From Panagrolaimus kolymaensis (lineage: Eukaryota > Nematoda > Chromadorea > Rhabditida > Panagrolaimidae), in assembly GCA_028622995.1 (NCBI GenBank), contig JAJQJQ010000017.1, positions 3,472,001 to 3,536,000 on the forward strand: 64,000 nt of DNA, read 5' to 3'. How positions within the stretch are numbered: the first letter of the stretch is position 1; every line of letters begins with the position of its first letter. A model generated the notes under the pieces. The model was not told where the DNA came from. It saw only the letters and a list, made by a program, of their open reading frames with translations, and made no database searches. This document shows, in pieces, positions 40,858-51,813 of this stretch. The translations under genes and the position numbers were made by a program.

Positions 40858-42716
40858 CAAATTTGACAGGTTTTGCAAGTTAATGGACAATAATCGAGAG
40901 TATTTTGATGAGATGTAGCTATGGAACAAAAACTGCCATGTTTATTTCGACCGGCACAAAGGGTATTGAATTTAAGGGAATCGGTGGTGTCGGAACACCT
41001 TTTATCTAAAATTTGTTTTTAAAATTAAAAAAATGGATTTCCATGTTGGTAAAAATCTCAAATTAAAAGGAGACGTAATTCCTAATTTTGGGGCAGACCT
41101 TAATGACAAAATCTGGGAAACTTGATAAAATTAAATAACTATTTTCAAAACACGTTAAACTTGCCATTACAATTACAACATGATCTTCGACACATTCGAT
41201 TCATATACCCTGGCTTTTTCTCACATTGTCCAGTTATTGCAAGATCATAACAATTCTTAAAAATCTTAATTTTATTCACAACTTTTTTTGTTGTTGTAAT
41301 TTCTGACTAACTTCCAATCGATCCATACAATTTCCTGAAGCTTTTGTCGGGCATTCAATATTTTTGTTAACAACTTTTAATCCAATGAATTGGTCCATAG
41401 ATGGATATTGTTTGAAAAAGGCAAAATCTTTTTGATCTCTTAACTTTTCAGCTGATGATGGTGATGTAAATGAAAGACCTGGTGGTGGATCTCGTCTACC
41501 TAAAATTTTAAGGCTGTTAAAATTTTCCAAAAATATAATGATAGCAAAGCTCAATTTTGAGAAAGTACTTGGGAACACTTATATAAACGTAAAATAAATT
41601 CTTACCTGTTCGAATTCTAAAATCTTCTAAACTTGAAAATGGCTGTCCTCTGTTTGATTTTATTTGATTATAGCTTTTAAATGTTTTTACATTATTTTCA
41701 GTTTCATAAGGTTTATTAAATTTAATTGTTTCTGCCTTTTTTAACCCCAAATTGGTATTTACAGCTTTATAATTTGGTTTCGAACAATTATAAAATGCAT
41801 TAATTTTTATAACATCGCCTTCACTCAACCTTTTTCTTTGACCCATTTCACTCATTTTTGCACTGAAAATTATAATACATTCATTTATTATCAATTTATG
41901 ATCAAAGTTTACTTGGTAAGTTTAGGAACAATCGTGGGCTTTCGTTTATCCATCGCAAAAGCGGTGGCTTCATAATGCAAAATGCTGTGATAATCATAGG
42001 TTCCAAAATCATCAACTTTTTCTTTGTGTCGTTTATCAAATTGTCGAATGCGGTCTTAAATTTTGTGTTTGCTTTTAAAAAATATATCATAAAATCAAAC
42101 TTTTTTGAATATTTGGAAGATTTAAACTAATATAAGCATCGCGATCAAATCTTGAATGTTCATGAAAGAAACCAAGAACATGAGTAAATTCATGAACGAT
42201 GATACCCTTTCTCCAACATTCTTCGCCCAAACTCACTTCTTGACCAATTCCACTAAGTTCTAATTGAAGGCCCACGTATGACCAACACCCATCAGCTTTA
42301 ACAATTCTATAATATTTTTTTATGGCCAAAAAAATTTATAATTTAGAAACAAACTTTATAAAATATGGATCTTCTTTTCTTTTTGGTCTAAATTTTACAC
42401 AAGTTTTTGAATGAAATTCTTTTAAAGCTGAATAAAATTCCATCATAAATGTTTGATCAAATTTTATATTATCAATGGTATATGGAATTTCACCATTGGG
42501 CCATGGTATGGATTCCTCAATTAACTCATTGTCGCCATTTGAAAATTCAACTTTTCTTCCCAACGCTCGAATGTCATCATCAGTTGCAGTGTCATCAGCA
42601 ATTTGTTCGTCCAAAATCCCTGACCATTTAAATGATAACAATTCTGGACCAATTTCTGTAGCAAATGATAATAAAGGAAAAAATAAAATTATAATAATAT
42701 TATAAAAAGAGGTCAT
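40858..42716 (-). CDS. Astacin metalloprotease with ShK domain (NAS family)
   Basis: Exons 42355-42716, 42101-42306, 41913-42054, 41606-41862, 41312-41499 and 41161-41255 join in phase. The start was chosen at the signal peptide (MTSFYNIIIILFFPLLSFA). A propeptide is followed by the catalytic domain (IPWPNGEIPYTI...), zinc site HEFTHVLGFFHEHSRFDRD, and GQRKRLSEGDVIKINAFYNC at the domain end. A polar linker and an ShK domain follow (NCMDRLENCYDLAITG...MCRRSCCNC). The Met-turn reads SILHY, so the usual Met is Leu. A further Cys-rich, ShK-like segment at 40858-41005 (KRCSDTTD...CPLTCKTC) lies downstream; its splice to the rest is unclear. Otherwise the protein ends shortly after 41161. Confidence 0.88.
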
Positions 42717-42875
42717 AATTTTATGTATTTACAACATTCAAAATAAAAAAGAAGCAAGCCACGAGTTGTGGACATTGGAAAAAACTCGATCAAGCAGCAA
42801 AAAAAAATCAAGCTGGCAGGTGTAAAAACAAATGGATTTGACCGTTTAGCAATGGATATATGATAGAGAACATTT

Positions 42876-43485
42876 AAGACGCCGAAATAAATAAAGTTTT
42901 GCAACTTTGTCTGAATCGGATTTATATTAAAATCTTCCTCAGCCGAGTTTCACCCACTAAAAACACTAAATTTCTGTTTTTTTCCTCACGACTTTGGGTC
43001 AGGTGATGAAACACATACTTTTCTGTTTTTTTCCTCACGGTTTTGGTTCGGAATGAAAAACGCGTTTCTACAACCATTTTAATTTGCCGATTTTTGGCCA
43101 TCTTCGAAATCGGGTTTAAACGTTGAAAAGATGCATAAATGAGGCAATATTAAGAAAAAACATGTAATTTTTCAAAACGTGTAAATATTTACAAAATTTA
43201 TGGATTTTTGGATGTGAGAATTGGTCAGAATGTAAAATCAAAGAATTTTGTTGTTTTTCCTCAACTTCCTAATTGAGGCAATCCTCCCTGAGAATTTTGC
43301 CTCAACTACACTTTCCATTGAGGCAATCCTCCCTGAGAATTTTGCCTCAGAAAGAGGCAAAATAAGCAAAAATGGTAAGAGGACTCGAACCCGGAATTCA
43401 CCGGGTACAAGGCAAACGGAATAACCATTGCACCATTGAAACAATGAAATCATAATGGTGGTTCTTAAACACACCAAAACTATGA
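42876..43485 (-). repeat. Left inverted arm
   Basis: Reverse complement of the right arm. It contains a tRNA-like unit with B box GGTTCGAGTCC (minus strand, 43381-43391) and A-box-like TGGTGCAATGG (43425-43435), and alternating GAGGCAA/TTGCCTC motifs that form local hairpins. Confidence 0.85.
43368..43437 (-). ncRNA. tRNA-like Pol III unit in the left arm
   Basis: Mirror copy of the right-arm unit with the same A-box-like motif, exact B box and T5 run on the minus strand. Both units point outward, away from the passenger gene. Confidence 0.5.
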
Positions 43486-43634
43486 GAAGCATGGTTAAAC
43501 AATGTTTTTATTATCCACTTATACCTTTTCTAATAACCAATCAATGCAAATGAATAACAAACATTTATTTTTCTAACAAGTAAATAACCAACAGGTAAAA
43601 AAACAATAATCCTTAAGAAATTATAAAAAACGTT

Positions 43635-44117
43635 TCATACATCACTCTCTTCTTCATCATTTTCATTTCTTTCATTGTCAGAAATATTTACAGAAGCTGC
43701 TTTATCAGTTATCAAAATCTTTTCAACATTATCCAAACAAATTTCATTGCCAATTACACCGACTTTTTCAAAGTACGAAAGTTTCATCAAAAAATTTTTA
43801 CTGCCTATAATGATTTAAATGAGATAAGAAGTTATAATATATCAATTACCTTCTAAGTTTAAATTCAAGACTAAAGCGTTGTTGTATTCTTTAGCAAAGC
43901 GTGCAAATATTGACAAATCTTCTACGCTTACAATTTTGGCTAAACTGGAATTACGTTCAGATGCCAACGTTGTCAAGAATATAATTACGATTACACACGT
44001 CAAATACAAAAAGACAGAATAAAAACCACGAAAAATAAAGCAGACAGATCCAATAATAAAAAAATGAAAACCTTTAAATTTTCCAACTTGGATAGCAAGA
44101 ATTCGCTTAGCATACAT
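43635..44117 (-). CDS. Passenger gene of the fold-back element: membrane protein of unknown function
   Basis: Two exons (43850-44117 and 43635-43804), joined in phase 1 by a canonical GTAATT...TTATAG intron, encode 145 aa. The N-terminus is short and basic (MYAKRILAIQVGKFKG), followed by about 30 hydrophobic residues that could make one long or two short membrane helices. A soluble region follows (SVEDLSIFARFAKEYNNALV; LSYFEKVGVIGNEICLDNVE) and then an acidic tail (NENDEEESDV). No similarity to a transposase or any family I know. The intron and ordinary codon use suggest a captured host gene rather than element machinery. Confidence 0.65.
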
Positions 44118-44164
44118 TTTGCCAATAAAGCTTGTTTTAGGTGTTTTTTCTTGGAAACAAATTT

Positions 44165-44775
44165 TTCATGGTTTCGGTGTGTTTAAGAACCACCATTATG
44201 ATTTCATTGTTTCAATGGTGCAATGGTTATTCCGTTTGCCTTGTACCCGGTGAATTCCGGGTTCGAGTCCTCTTACCATTTTTGCTTATTTTGCCTCTTT
44301 CTGAGGCAAAATTCTCAGGGAGGATTGCCTCAATGGAAAGTGTAGTTGAGGCAAAATTCTCAGGGAGGATTGCCTCAATTAGGAAGTTGAGGAAAAACAA
44401 CAAAATTCTTTGATTTTACATTCTGACCAATTCTCACATCCAAAAATCCATAAATTTTGTAAATATTTACACGTTTTGACCTTTTTTCAAAATTTTCCAT
44501 TTTTTGAATCTGAGAATTTTTTTTGAGGCAAATTTAAAGAAAAATCGTAAAACCTATTCCGACCAAAAGTCTTGAGGAAAAAAACACAAAAGTACCTTTT
44601 TGAGCATCCGAACCAAAACCGTGAGGAAAATATCATGTTTGAACCACTTTCGACGAGTGAGATTTTTTTCCGACTGCTTTTTCAAAAAACCATGGAAATT
44701 TTCAAAGTGTGTAATTTTGAAAGAAAAAAGTTCGAATTTGACAAAGTTGCAAAAGTTTATTTATTTTGGCGTCTT
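44165..44775 (+). repeat. Right inverted arm
   Basis: Partner of the left arm. Within it, 44288-44312 is a perfect 10-bp hairpin (ATTTTGCCTC / GAGGCAAAAT). 44302-44333 and 44346-44378 are tandem copies of a ~33-bp unit that is itself a hairpin (TTGAGGCAA / TTGCCTCAA). Confidence 0.85.
44214..44283 (+). ncRNA. tRNA-like Pol III unit in the right arm
   Basis: A-box-like TGGTGCAATGG (44216-44226), an exact GGTTCGANTCC B box (44260-44270) and a T5 terminator (44279-44283). The ends pair as a 7-bp acceptor-like stem (AATGGTG with TACCATT, one wobble). No proper anticodon arm forms; instead CCCGG/CCGGG makes a hairpin. It looks like a tRNA-derived (SINE-type) unit rather than a working tRNA. Confidence 0.5.
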
Positions 44776-45440
44776 ATTTGAAGTGAATCTGAATGAAAAA
44801 ATCGAAAATTGTTTTAAAAAATATTAAAAACATGAAGTTTAAATCGCTTAAAATATAATAAAATAAAAATATTTGATAACCTAAAATTAAACCTTAAATT
44901 TATTTTAGAAAAAAGCAAAATGATTTTATGCATGCTCAGGGTTGATAAAATTTTCAACATAGACAATTAATGTCCCGAAAGATGTAAGCATCATTGCACG
45001 CCGCCGCGCTCGAAAATACGAGTGCTCATTTAAAAGACTAACGTCTTAACCACTACTCCAAACAGACAACAAGAAAATGATGCTGGTTTGGAATGCATTG
45101 AATGAATTGATCAAAAATTTAAAAAATTTATGTTCTTTCAAATGAAAGTTTCAAATATTCTTTCGTATCTTTGGTATTCGAATAAGCAAAAAATAAAATT
45201 TAAAACTATAAAATCATACTTCTGAAGATTTTATCTGATATGTTATAAACTAAATTCCAAGTATTTAAGTGTGTGTAAACTTTATAAAACCAAATAAGCA
45301 GAACTTAAAATATGTACAAAACAAAAAGATATAAACGATAATCAAAGAACAATTAAAATTTTAGAAATCTTCTTCGATTTCAGTTATACAACTTTCACAT
45401 ATAGTTATAAAGGCAGCCATTTCAAAGTGTTGAGAAGTTT
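44776..45440. other. Intergenic region next to the fold-back element
   Basis: AT-rich apart from a tRNA-like patch at 44995-45070, listed separately. Confidence 0.5.
44995..45070 (-). ncRNA. Degenerate tRNA-like sequence
   Basis: The minus strand reads TGGAGTAGTGGTTAAGACG (A-box-like), a short stem with TTTTAAA loop, then a degenerate B box (GTATTTTCGAGC) in a locally GC-rich patch. It could be a tRNA pseudogene or SINE head. I could not fold a full cloverleaf. Confidence 0.35.
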
Positions 45441-46803
45441 TCAAGACGGTGGTGCACCAATAAATTCAAGTTCAGCACCATAATTGACTGTTTGAGATTT
45501 TTGCAGTTCATGTTTTTGTTTACAAAGAAAAGCTTTTACATCAATAGGAGTTTTAATTTTAGGTTTAAGAGCTGCATTTTTGACAATATCATTCTTTCCA
45601 TTTCGATGTTTGATTAAATTTTTAGCACCAAAATTGACTTTCTGTAACAACAATAATTATGTGAGTATGAGGCTCAAACTTGCATAAAAACCTTACATTT
45701 CCTTTTATAACAGATAGAAGTTTTTCATTTTCTTGTTCTTTCATAACTTTAAATTCATCTTTCGTTATGGTTTTTGTTAGAATTCTAGATTTACCATCTT
45801 GTTTGGTTTTACTGATTCTAAAAAATTTATGGTTAAACAAATCTAACTTCTTAAATAACACTTACACTTTAGAAACACTCAAAAATCTATGAGTGTTTCC
45901 AACAACTTTTGCTTCACCATTATGAATGTTCATTTTTGTTTTAGAGATGCGATAGCCAATAGGGGAATTGTATTGAGAACTAAGACCAGCGCGTCGAGCC
46001 AAAGTGCTGTTGACAGTTTTTTGAATATGATAAACGCAAAAGTCTGATATATTTGTATTGATGTAATTCAAACACTTGCTTCCATCTTGTTGAACACCAC
46101 GGCAAGTACCATAATCAGGACAAAATCCAATATCAATAATTTGAGCAGGTTTGGAAACTTTGAGAGTTAAAACTGAAAAATAAAAATGGATAAAAAAAAA
46201 TTGAAGAGAAGTAGTGTGCATACTATCAGTTGAATCAGCAATCTGCGGTGAAATCAAAGCAATGACAGAACTTTGTTGAAGTTTCCAATGTTGTTTAACA
46301 CATTCACCAAATAATAAAACTTTAACAGGAGTATCTCGGAAGTTCTAAAAAACAAATAATGAATCAAATATTAAATCTGAATAATAGTTTATGACTTATT
46401 CGTTTTCCCATTAAAAAAAACTCACTGTCAAATCTGAAACCTTCCAAATCAAATATTCATGACCATTAGCACTTTTTCGACATTCAGTTTTTTCAACAAT
46501 TACACCCATAGTAACCCAATCTTCTTTAGGAACATTAGAATGCTTCAAATGGCAAATATGGATTTTTTTGAAACCAGAGCAATAAGTTGAGAAAGTTGTA
46601 AATGAAATTTTGGAATTGCTAAAAAATTGTTTATATTTGATGATTGCAATATATGAAAGAAAATTAACTCACTTAATTCTGATTCCAAAAGCAGGATCAA
46701 AAATATTATCACTCTTCTTATTCGAATCGTCGGTTATAGCTTTGTCAATATTGTAATCATCATTGAATACAGCTAATAAAGCGCCAAGATTTTCATTTAC
46801 CAT
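45441..46803 (-). CDS. mcm-10: MCM10 replication initiation factor
   Basis: Six exons (46673-46803, 46426-46618, 46224-46344, 45866-46172, 45697-45817, 45441-45641) encode 357 aa. MCM10 links the CMG helicase to DNA polymerase alpha and binds ssDNA and dsDNA. Seen: an OB-fold segment (VLLFGECVKQHWKLQQSSVI), then LKVSKPAQIIDIGFCPDYGTC and the family zinc finger (GTC-x9-C...DFC-x2-H). The C-terminal part is basic and ends EFIGAPPS. The protein is far shorter than vertebrate MCM10. It lacks the coiled-coil N-terminus and the second zinc region, as other short nematode and fungal versions may. Confidence 0.85.
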
Positions 46804-47315
46804 TTTTGGAAAGCTTGGTTCGACGAGCAATGTTGTAAATGATTAAAGTTGAAAATGAAATGAAATAATATTCAGAAATATATAATATTGTAAGTGCTCA
46901 CTCAGTTGTTAAAAATTCAGCATTTATTTTTTTCAAAAACTTTTAAAAAATATTCGCGGAAATATTATTGGCATTGCGAGACTTTATTTGTAATGATAAG
47001 TCAATGCGTGGTGGAGATACTGTAAAAAATAAGAAATCTTTATTATAAATTACATACATTTAAATATTTGGAACAATAGTTTTTTTAAGCGATCACAGAA
47101 TTAAAGTAGGCACTTGCCTTTGTAGCAATTAAATAATAAAATTATAAGAAAAAATTATTAACAATAAATTATATTATATTCGTACTTTTTTTGTAGTAAA
47201 TTGATAAGTGAATTTTTAAGCGAGAAAACAAAAGAAGAAGTAATATCTGTCATGGCATACATATAAAAATAAGTGAAATAAAATAAGTAATAAAAAATAA
47301 GTTAAAATTTTTCCT
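46804..47315. other. Intergenic, no gene seen
   Basis: 512 bp of AT-rich DNA between the MCM10 start and the stop of the KIND-FERM-PDZ gene. Confidence 0.5.
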
Positions 47316-50300
47316 TCACTCTGCGATTCTTTTAACAACAATTTCGACCAATCTGCCTTCAATGGATTTTAATCTTTCAACAATAGCAGTGGCACCTTCG
47401 TCGGCAACATTTTCGCCATCAACTTCCCAAATTTTATCACCAACTCGAAGGCGTCCATCTTTATCTGCAACAGATCCAGCAGAAATATTTCGAATGTAAA
47501 TTCCTTCATGTCCCATTCGTTTTGCAAGTGATAAACCAAGGGAAGTATTTAAATTCTTTTCAAGTGAAACCGCAATAGTCTGCTCTTTTTCCATGGGTGG
47601 ACGAGCTCGATCAACGGTCAATTGAATGATGGGAGAGCGATCTGTTCGAAGGCTATCAACCACATCTTGATGAGTCATACCAGCGGATGGGCGACCATTG
47701 ATCTGAAATTTAAAAAAAAAATTAATTGTATTTTTAGCTTTGTAAAAATTCTTACAGCTATAATCCGATCATCAACTTTTACTCCAGCTGAAAGGGCTGG
47801 ATCGGAAGTTACAGCTTTCACTGATACGAAGCCACTTCCAGAAGCAATTTGAAATCCAAGGGTTTTAGTTCCAAGTCGATGAATGCTTAGTTGAAGCCGT
47901 TGCATATCGGATCCATAATTATCTGCGCTATCTTCAATATCCGATAATTCATTCGTCCAATCCAAATTTTGTCTACTATAAATTAATTCATTTTTAATAT
48001 TCACTTTTGTTGTTTGAATTAAAAAAAACCTACTGTTGAACAGATTTTTGTGCTGCTGATTCCATAGTACTTTTTGATACCCAACTTGTAGTATCATCAA
48101 TGGGAAAATTTCCATTCCCTTTATTTGTAATTTTTCCAGCTTCTTCATCTTCATCTTCAGAGGCATGGAAATTATAAATGGAAGTTACGGGAAGGCGATA
48201 TTCGCCTTTTTGAGCTTCATCACCACTTTCATCCGAAATTGAATTTGATCTAGTTCGACGTTTTCCTTTTTCAAATTGAGCAAGCAAATCTTCACTTTTT
48301 AAAACGGGCAAAGCATCTCCAATTGCACCAAAATCGCTTGCTGCTCGCTGACGAACATTTTTATTTGTGGGTGTATTTTTTCGAACTGCCGGTGGGGTTC
48401 GTGACGCAGAGAGACGCTCACCAACTAGCAATTCGTTTTTGGATGGTGGTTGTTTTCGATATCCTCCATTATTTGATGAATTTCCATTAGTTGTTAAAAT
48501 TTCTTCTTTAGAAGCTTCACGTGAATGTCCAAGCATTTGAGTAATTCTTGGGAATCGAAGAATATCAAGTTCAACTTTATTTCCGCTTACTTTAACAAGT
48601 TCAACAGCATTGTGACGAGTTTTTTCAACGAGTGAAATACCATTTATTGCAAGAATGCAATCACCCTTTTCAATTCCCTTTCTTTTAGCATCCCCATCAA
48701 CTGATACACTTTTAACGTATACTCCTTTAACCTCTTCCACTGCGCCATCCACGAGGGTTAAACCTAATCCAGTGGCGGGATCTTTTTCGAGGGTAACTTT
48801 GAGTTGAATTTTTTGTGATCCTTCTTCATCACTTTCACCATCTTCAAATGGATTATGAGATTGATTTGAAGCTTGTGTGCCACGTCGTGGAGTTTCCTCT
48901 GATCGACTTTCGGTGAGGCCGACAACAGGCTTTTCAGGAATATTTCTTTTTGGCATCGTTGCAAACATAATCGGCTCCAATCCTTGCTCTTCTGAAGTGA
49001 GTCTATCAATTTCAATTCCAACGTCTTTTTGCCCGGGGCGGTCTCGACTCAATGTAAATTGCCAATGACGCATTTTCATCATGAATCGATGTTGGGAAGC
49101 TGCAAATTTTACCAAATATCCACTTCTAAAAAAATAAAAATATGAATCAGTGTTGTTGTTTTTATTTAAAAAAGCAGACGACTCACTTTGTGTAATGATC
49201 GGTGTAAAATACATGATCATGTGCAATATTATTTTCAATGGTAGCTATGAGAAAACGCTTTCGATCAAATTGTAATGTTCGAATCATATGCCATGGGTGA
49301 AAGGTTGTGATGACGGTATGAGTGGCTTGAAGAGTACCTTGTTGAGTACAAATTCCTATTCCATCAGGTAATATCGCAATTTTAAATACTTCACTTAATT
49401 GATTGGTATTTTGTGAATGTGATGATGGCTTAAATTTATATACTCGATAATAATGCGCTCCATAATCAGTTTCCTTTTGACATAATTCAATAAATTGTCG
49501 TTCAGATTGTATTGAAGCTTGCCCCGAATAATGGGAATGAATTTCACTGAGATTATTTTCAACTCGACCACTTTCTTGATCAATGAAAGCTCGAGGAGGT
49601 AAATAATGTTGAAGTTGAAAATATTGAATTTTTGGGCCCATTTTAGGTGGAGGTGGACGATCACCAAATTCTGTTTGCAAAGCTAGGGCACCAAGTTCAA
49701 ATAGTGCATCACGTTTGGGTTTTAATGAATCATAAAGAATATCTTGACGAAGTTGGAGATAAAGGGAATGTGTAGTTGCTGGAGTTCTAAAATATCATAG
49801 ATATTTAAAGGTAAATTTTTAAAATATATAAAAACTAACTTGATAAATTCCAGTTTTTTAGGATAATATCTAAATCTTAAATAAAGCAAATATCGTTCTT
49901 GATTACCCTTTTTAGCACTTTTCCAACCAGGTGGAGCATACTTTTCCAATCTTTGTTCATTATCCAAAAAGAAATATTCACTATCACGAATTACAGCAAG
50001 TCCGAAAAAATTATGTTCTGTCACATTAAAATATTCAACAACTGAATCAAAAACACTTCCAACGTATGCATCACTTTTGCAATTAACTTCCACAGTTTGA
50101 CCATTAACAATTTTAACAAGAACAAAAGTGGGTTCAACTCGATGAAGCGAAATTCGTTTCTTTCGGGAACTTTGAGCTTGAAGCCGAATAACTGCAAGGG
50201 ATTGCTTTTCCACGAATTCGGGTGTAGCAAAATTTTGTCTCACTCGAGATGAACGTCGATGAACTTTGCTTGGTCCAAGAGAATTATGTCTCGAAAGATG

Positions 50301-51813
50301 TCCACTCTCTTCAGGAATTGATCGAGGTTGAACTTGAACGGGAATAGTTTCAGGTACGTTTTTTTGGGATGGAATGGGTGTTGATGGCTCTACTGATGTG
50401 ATGCTTGATTTTTTTCTAGCAGATACAACTCCAGCGACAGTATGCGGTGAAGCTTTAGAAACTAATTTTGGCGATGGTGGTAGATCTATTCGAGGTGGTG
50501 GAAGATCATCCTCATCAATATCGGATTCCTCTTCTGAAATTTTTGATGGAAGCACATTTCTTGGCGATGGTGGAGATGTTGAAGCTTTTTTCACTGCTAT
50601 GAAAGGATTTTGAGTCATTTCTGAGACAAAAGGAGACTGTGGTAGCTCCGGTGAAAGAGATTCTTTTTGTATTATCACTTCTGATGATTTTGGAGTAAAC
50701 ATAAGCAATTCTTGTTTATGAGGCGAAGGCGGCTCTTGTTCTTCCGCAATTGGAGTTATCGATCTCTCATATTCTGGACTCGGTGATCTTCTCATTGCTG
50801 GCGGAGTTTTTTCACCATCCGATGATCCACCACTCGCTGTTCGCAATGTAGCATCACTCGTCATACTGCCTTTCCTTGAAGCATCCTTCTCATCACTTGA
50901 CAACGACATCGCTGTTGTCGTCGACCCTTCTGAATCTCTACGAATTACTTTTGTTGCTTGTTTGTAAGTGTTCTGAAAGGTTTAAATCATTGTTTCATTT
51001 TTAATAATTCTTATCGCTTACTTCTTCTTCCGCTACAGGCGGTAAATAATTTCTATATCCCGTGGTAGCATCATCCGTTTCATTTCCATCGTTTTCTTCT
51101 TCATCGGATGTGGATGGGTTAGATCCTTCTCCTCTTTTTTCTTCTTCATCTTTTGGGCCATGACCATTAACTTCGCTCCAACCTGAGAGGGAAGTAGCGT
51201 CATCAACAAGTTCATCGATATCTCCCATTAATTCTTCATAAAGTGCTTTTAAAACTCCATGAACTTGAATTCCAGCGGCTGCGGAACGATTTCTAGCCAT
51301 TTGTCCCAATTTAGCAAGAGTTGGTCGAGTTCCCACATGATTTACAGTCATTAAATTAACCAATGAAAATAATTCGGCATCTGATGATGATCGAGCACAT
51401 GATTGTCGAATGCATTCACCAAGGCACCAAACGATTTGAGGTTCACGAACTCCAAGGTGATCATCTTCATCTATTTGATCCCTTAATTCGGGTGGTAATG
51501 ATTCCTCTGCTAAATGGGCTGGAGAAACAAGAGTAATCTTAAACATAATTTTTAAAATTTATATAAATCCAAAAAAAATTAAATGGAACCTCAATCTTTC
51601 CATTTGGGGCAAAAAATATATAATCAACATTAAACACTCCATTTTTATCCGCCCTTTGCAAATGTTCACATGCTCCAACAATAATTGAAAGCTAAACTTT
51701 TGGAATATTTACGCTATCTCTAAAATTTCTTCCCTTACCAATTCAGGAACATAAAGACCATCAGCTCGAACTTCCAAAAGTTCTGCAATACTTACCCGAA
51801 TTGCATTGTCCAT
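47316..51813 (-). CDS. KIND-FERM-PDZ scaffold protein (FRMPD2/PTPN13-like, no phosphatase)
   Basis: Eight exons (51739-51813, 51590-51691, 51022-51537, 49840-50972, 49187-49786, 48034-49125, 47756-47975, 47316-47702) give 1374 aa from the ATG at 51813; the frame may extend further upstream. Domains: a KIND-like fold (VSIAELLEVRADGLYVPE...WCLGECIRQSC), a long Ser/Pro/Glu linker, FERM N (VKIVNGQTVEVNCKSDAYVG), FERM M (PPRAFIDQESG...), FERM C (FKIAILPDGIGICTQQG), then three PDZ domains with GLGLTL, TLGFQI and SLGLSL loops. It ends KRIAE with no tyrosine phosphatase. This is expected to be a cortical or junctional adaptor. Confidence 0.85.

Larger units (their letters stand above)
42876..44775. 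mobile_element. 1.9-kb fold-back element with long inverted arms and a passenger gene
   Basis: Left and right flanks are reverse complements over about 600 bp each. The ends begin AAGACGCC(G/A)AAATAAATAAA on both sides and are flanked by ATTT on both sides (42872-42875 and 44776-44779), a possible target duplication; a degenerate TTAA/TTAT reading is also possible. Outer arms are diverged. The inner ~314 bp (43172-43485 versus 44165-44479) are nearly identical. The ~680-bp centre contains one intron-bearing gene. No transposase or reverse transcriptase is visible, so the element appears non-autonomous. Confidence 0.8.

Noticed and set aside
43238..43492. Open frame in the left arm (and its twin at 44141-44413) with repeated EAKFSGRIAS
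   Set aside because: Both run through the tRNA-like unit and the 33-bp hairpin repeats of the inverted arms; they are structural repeat DNA, not a protein family.
44214..44283. Functional tRNA-Val gene
   Set aside because: A and B boxes resemble tRNA, but no anticodon stem forms; kept as tRNA-like only.
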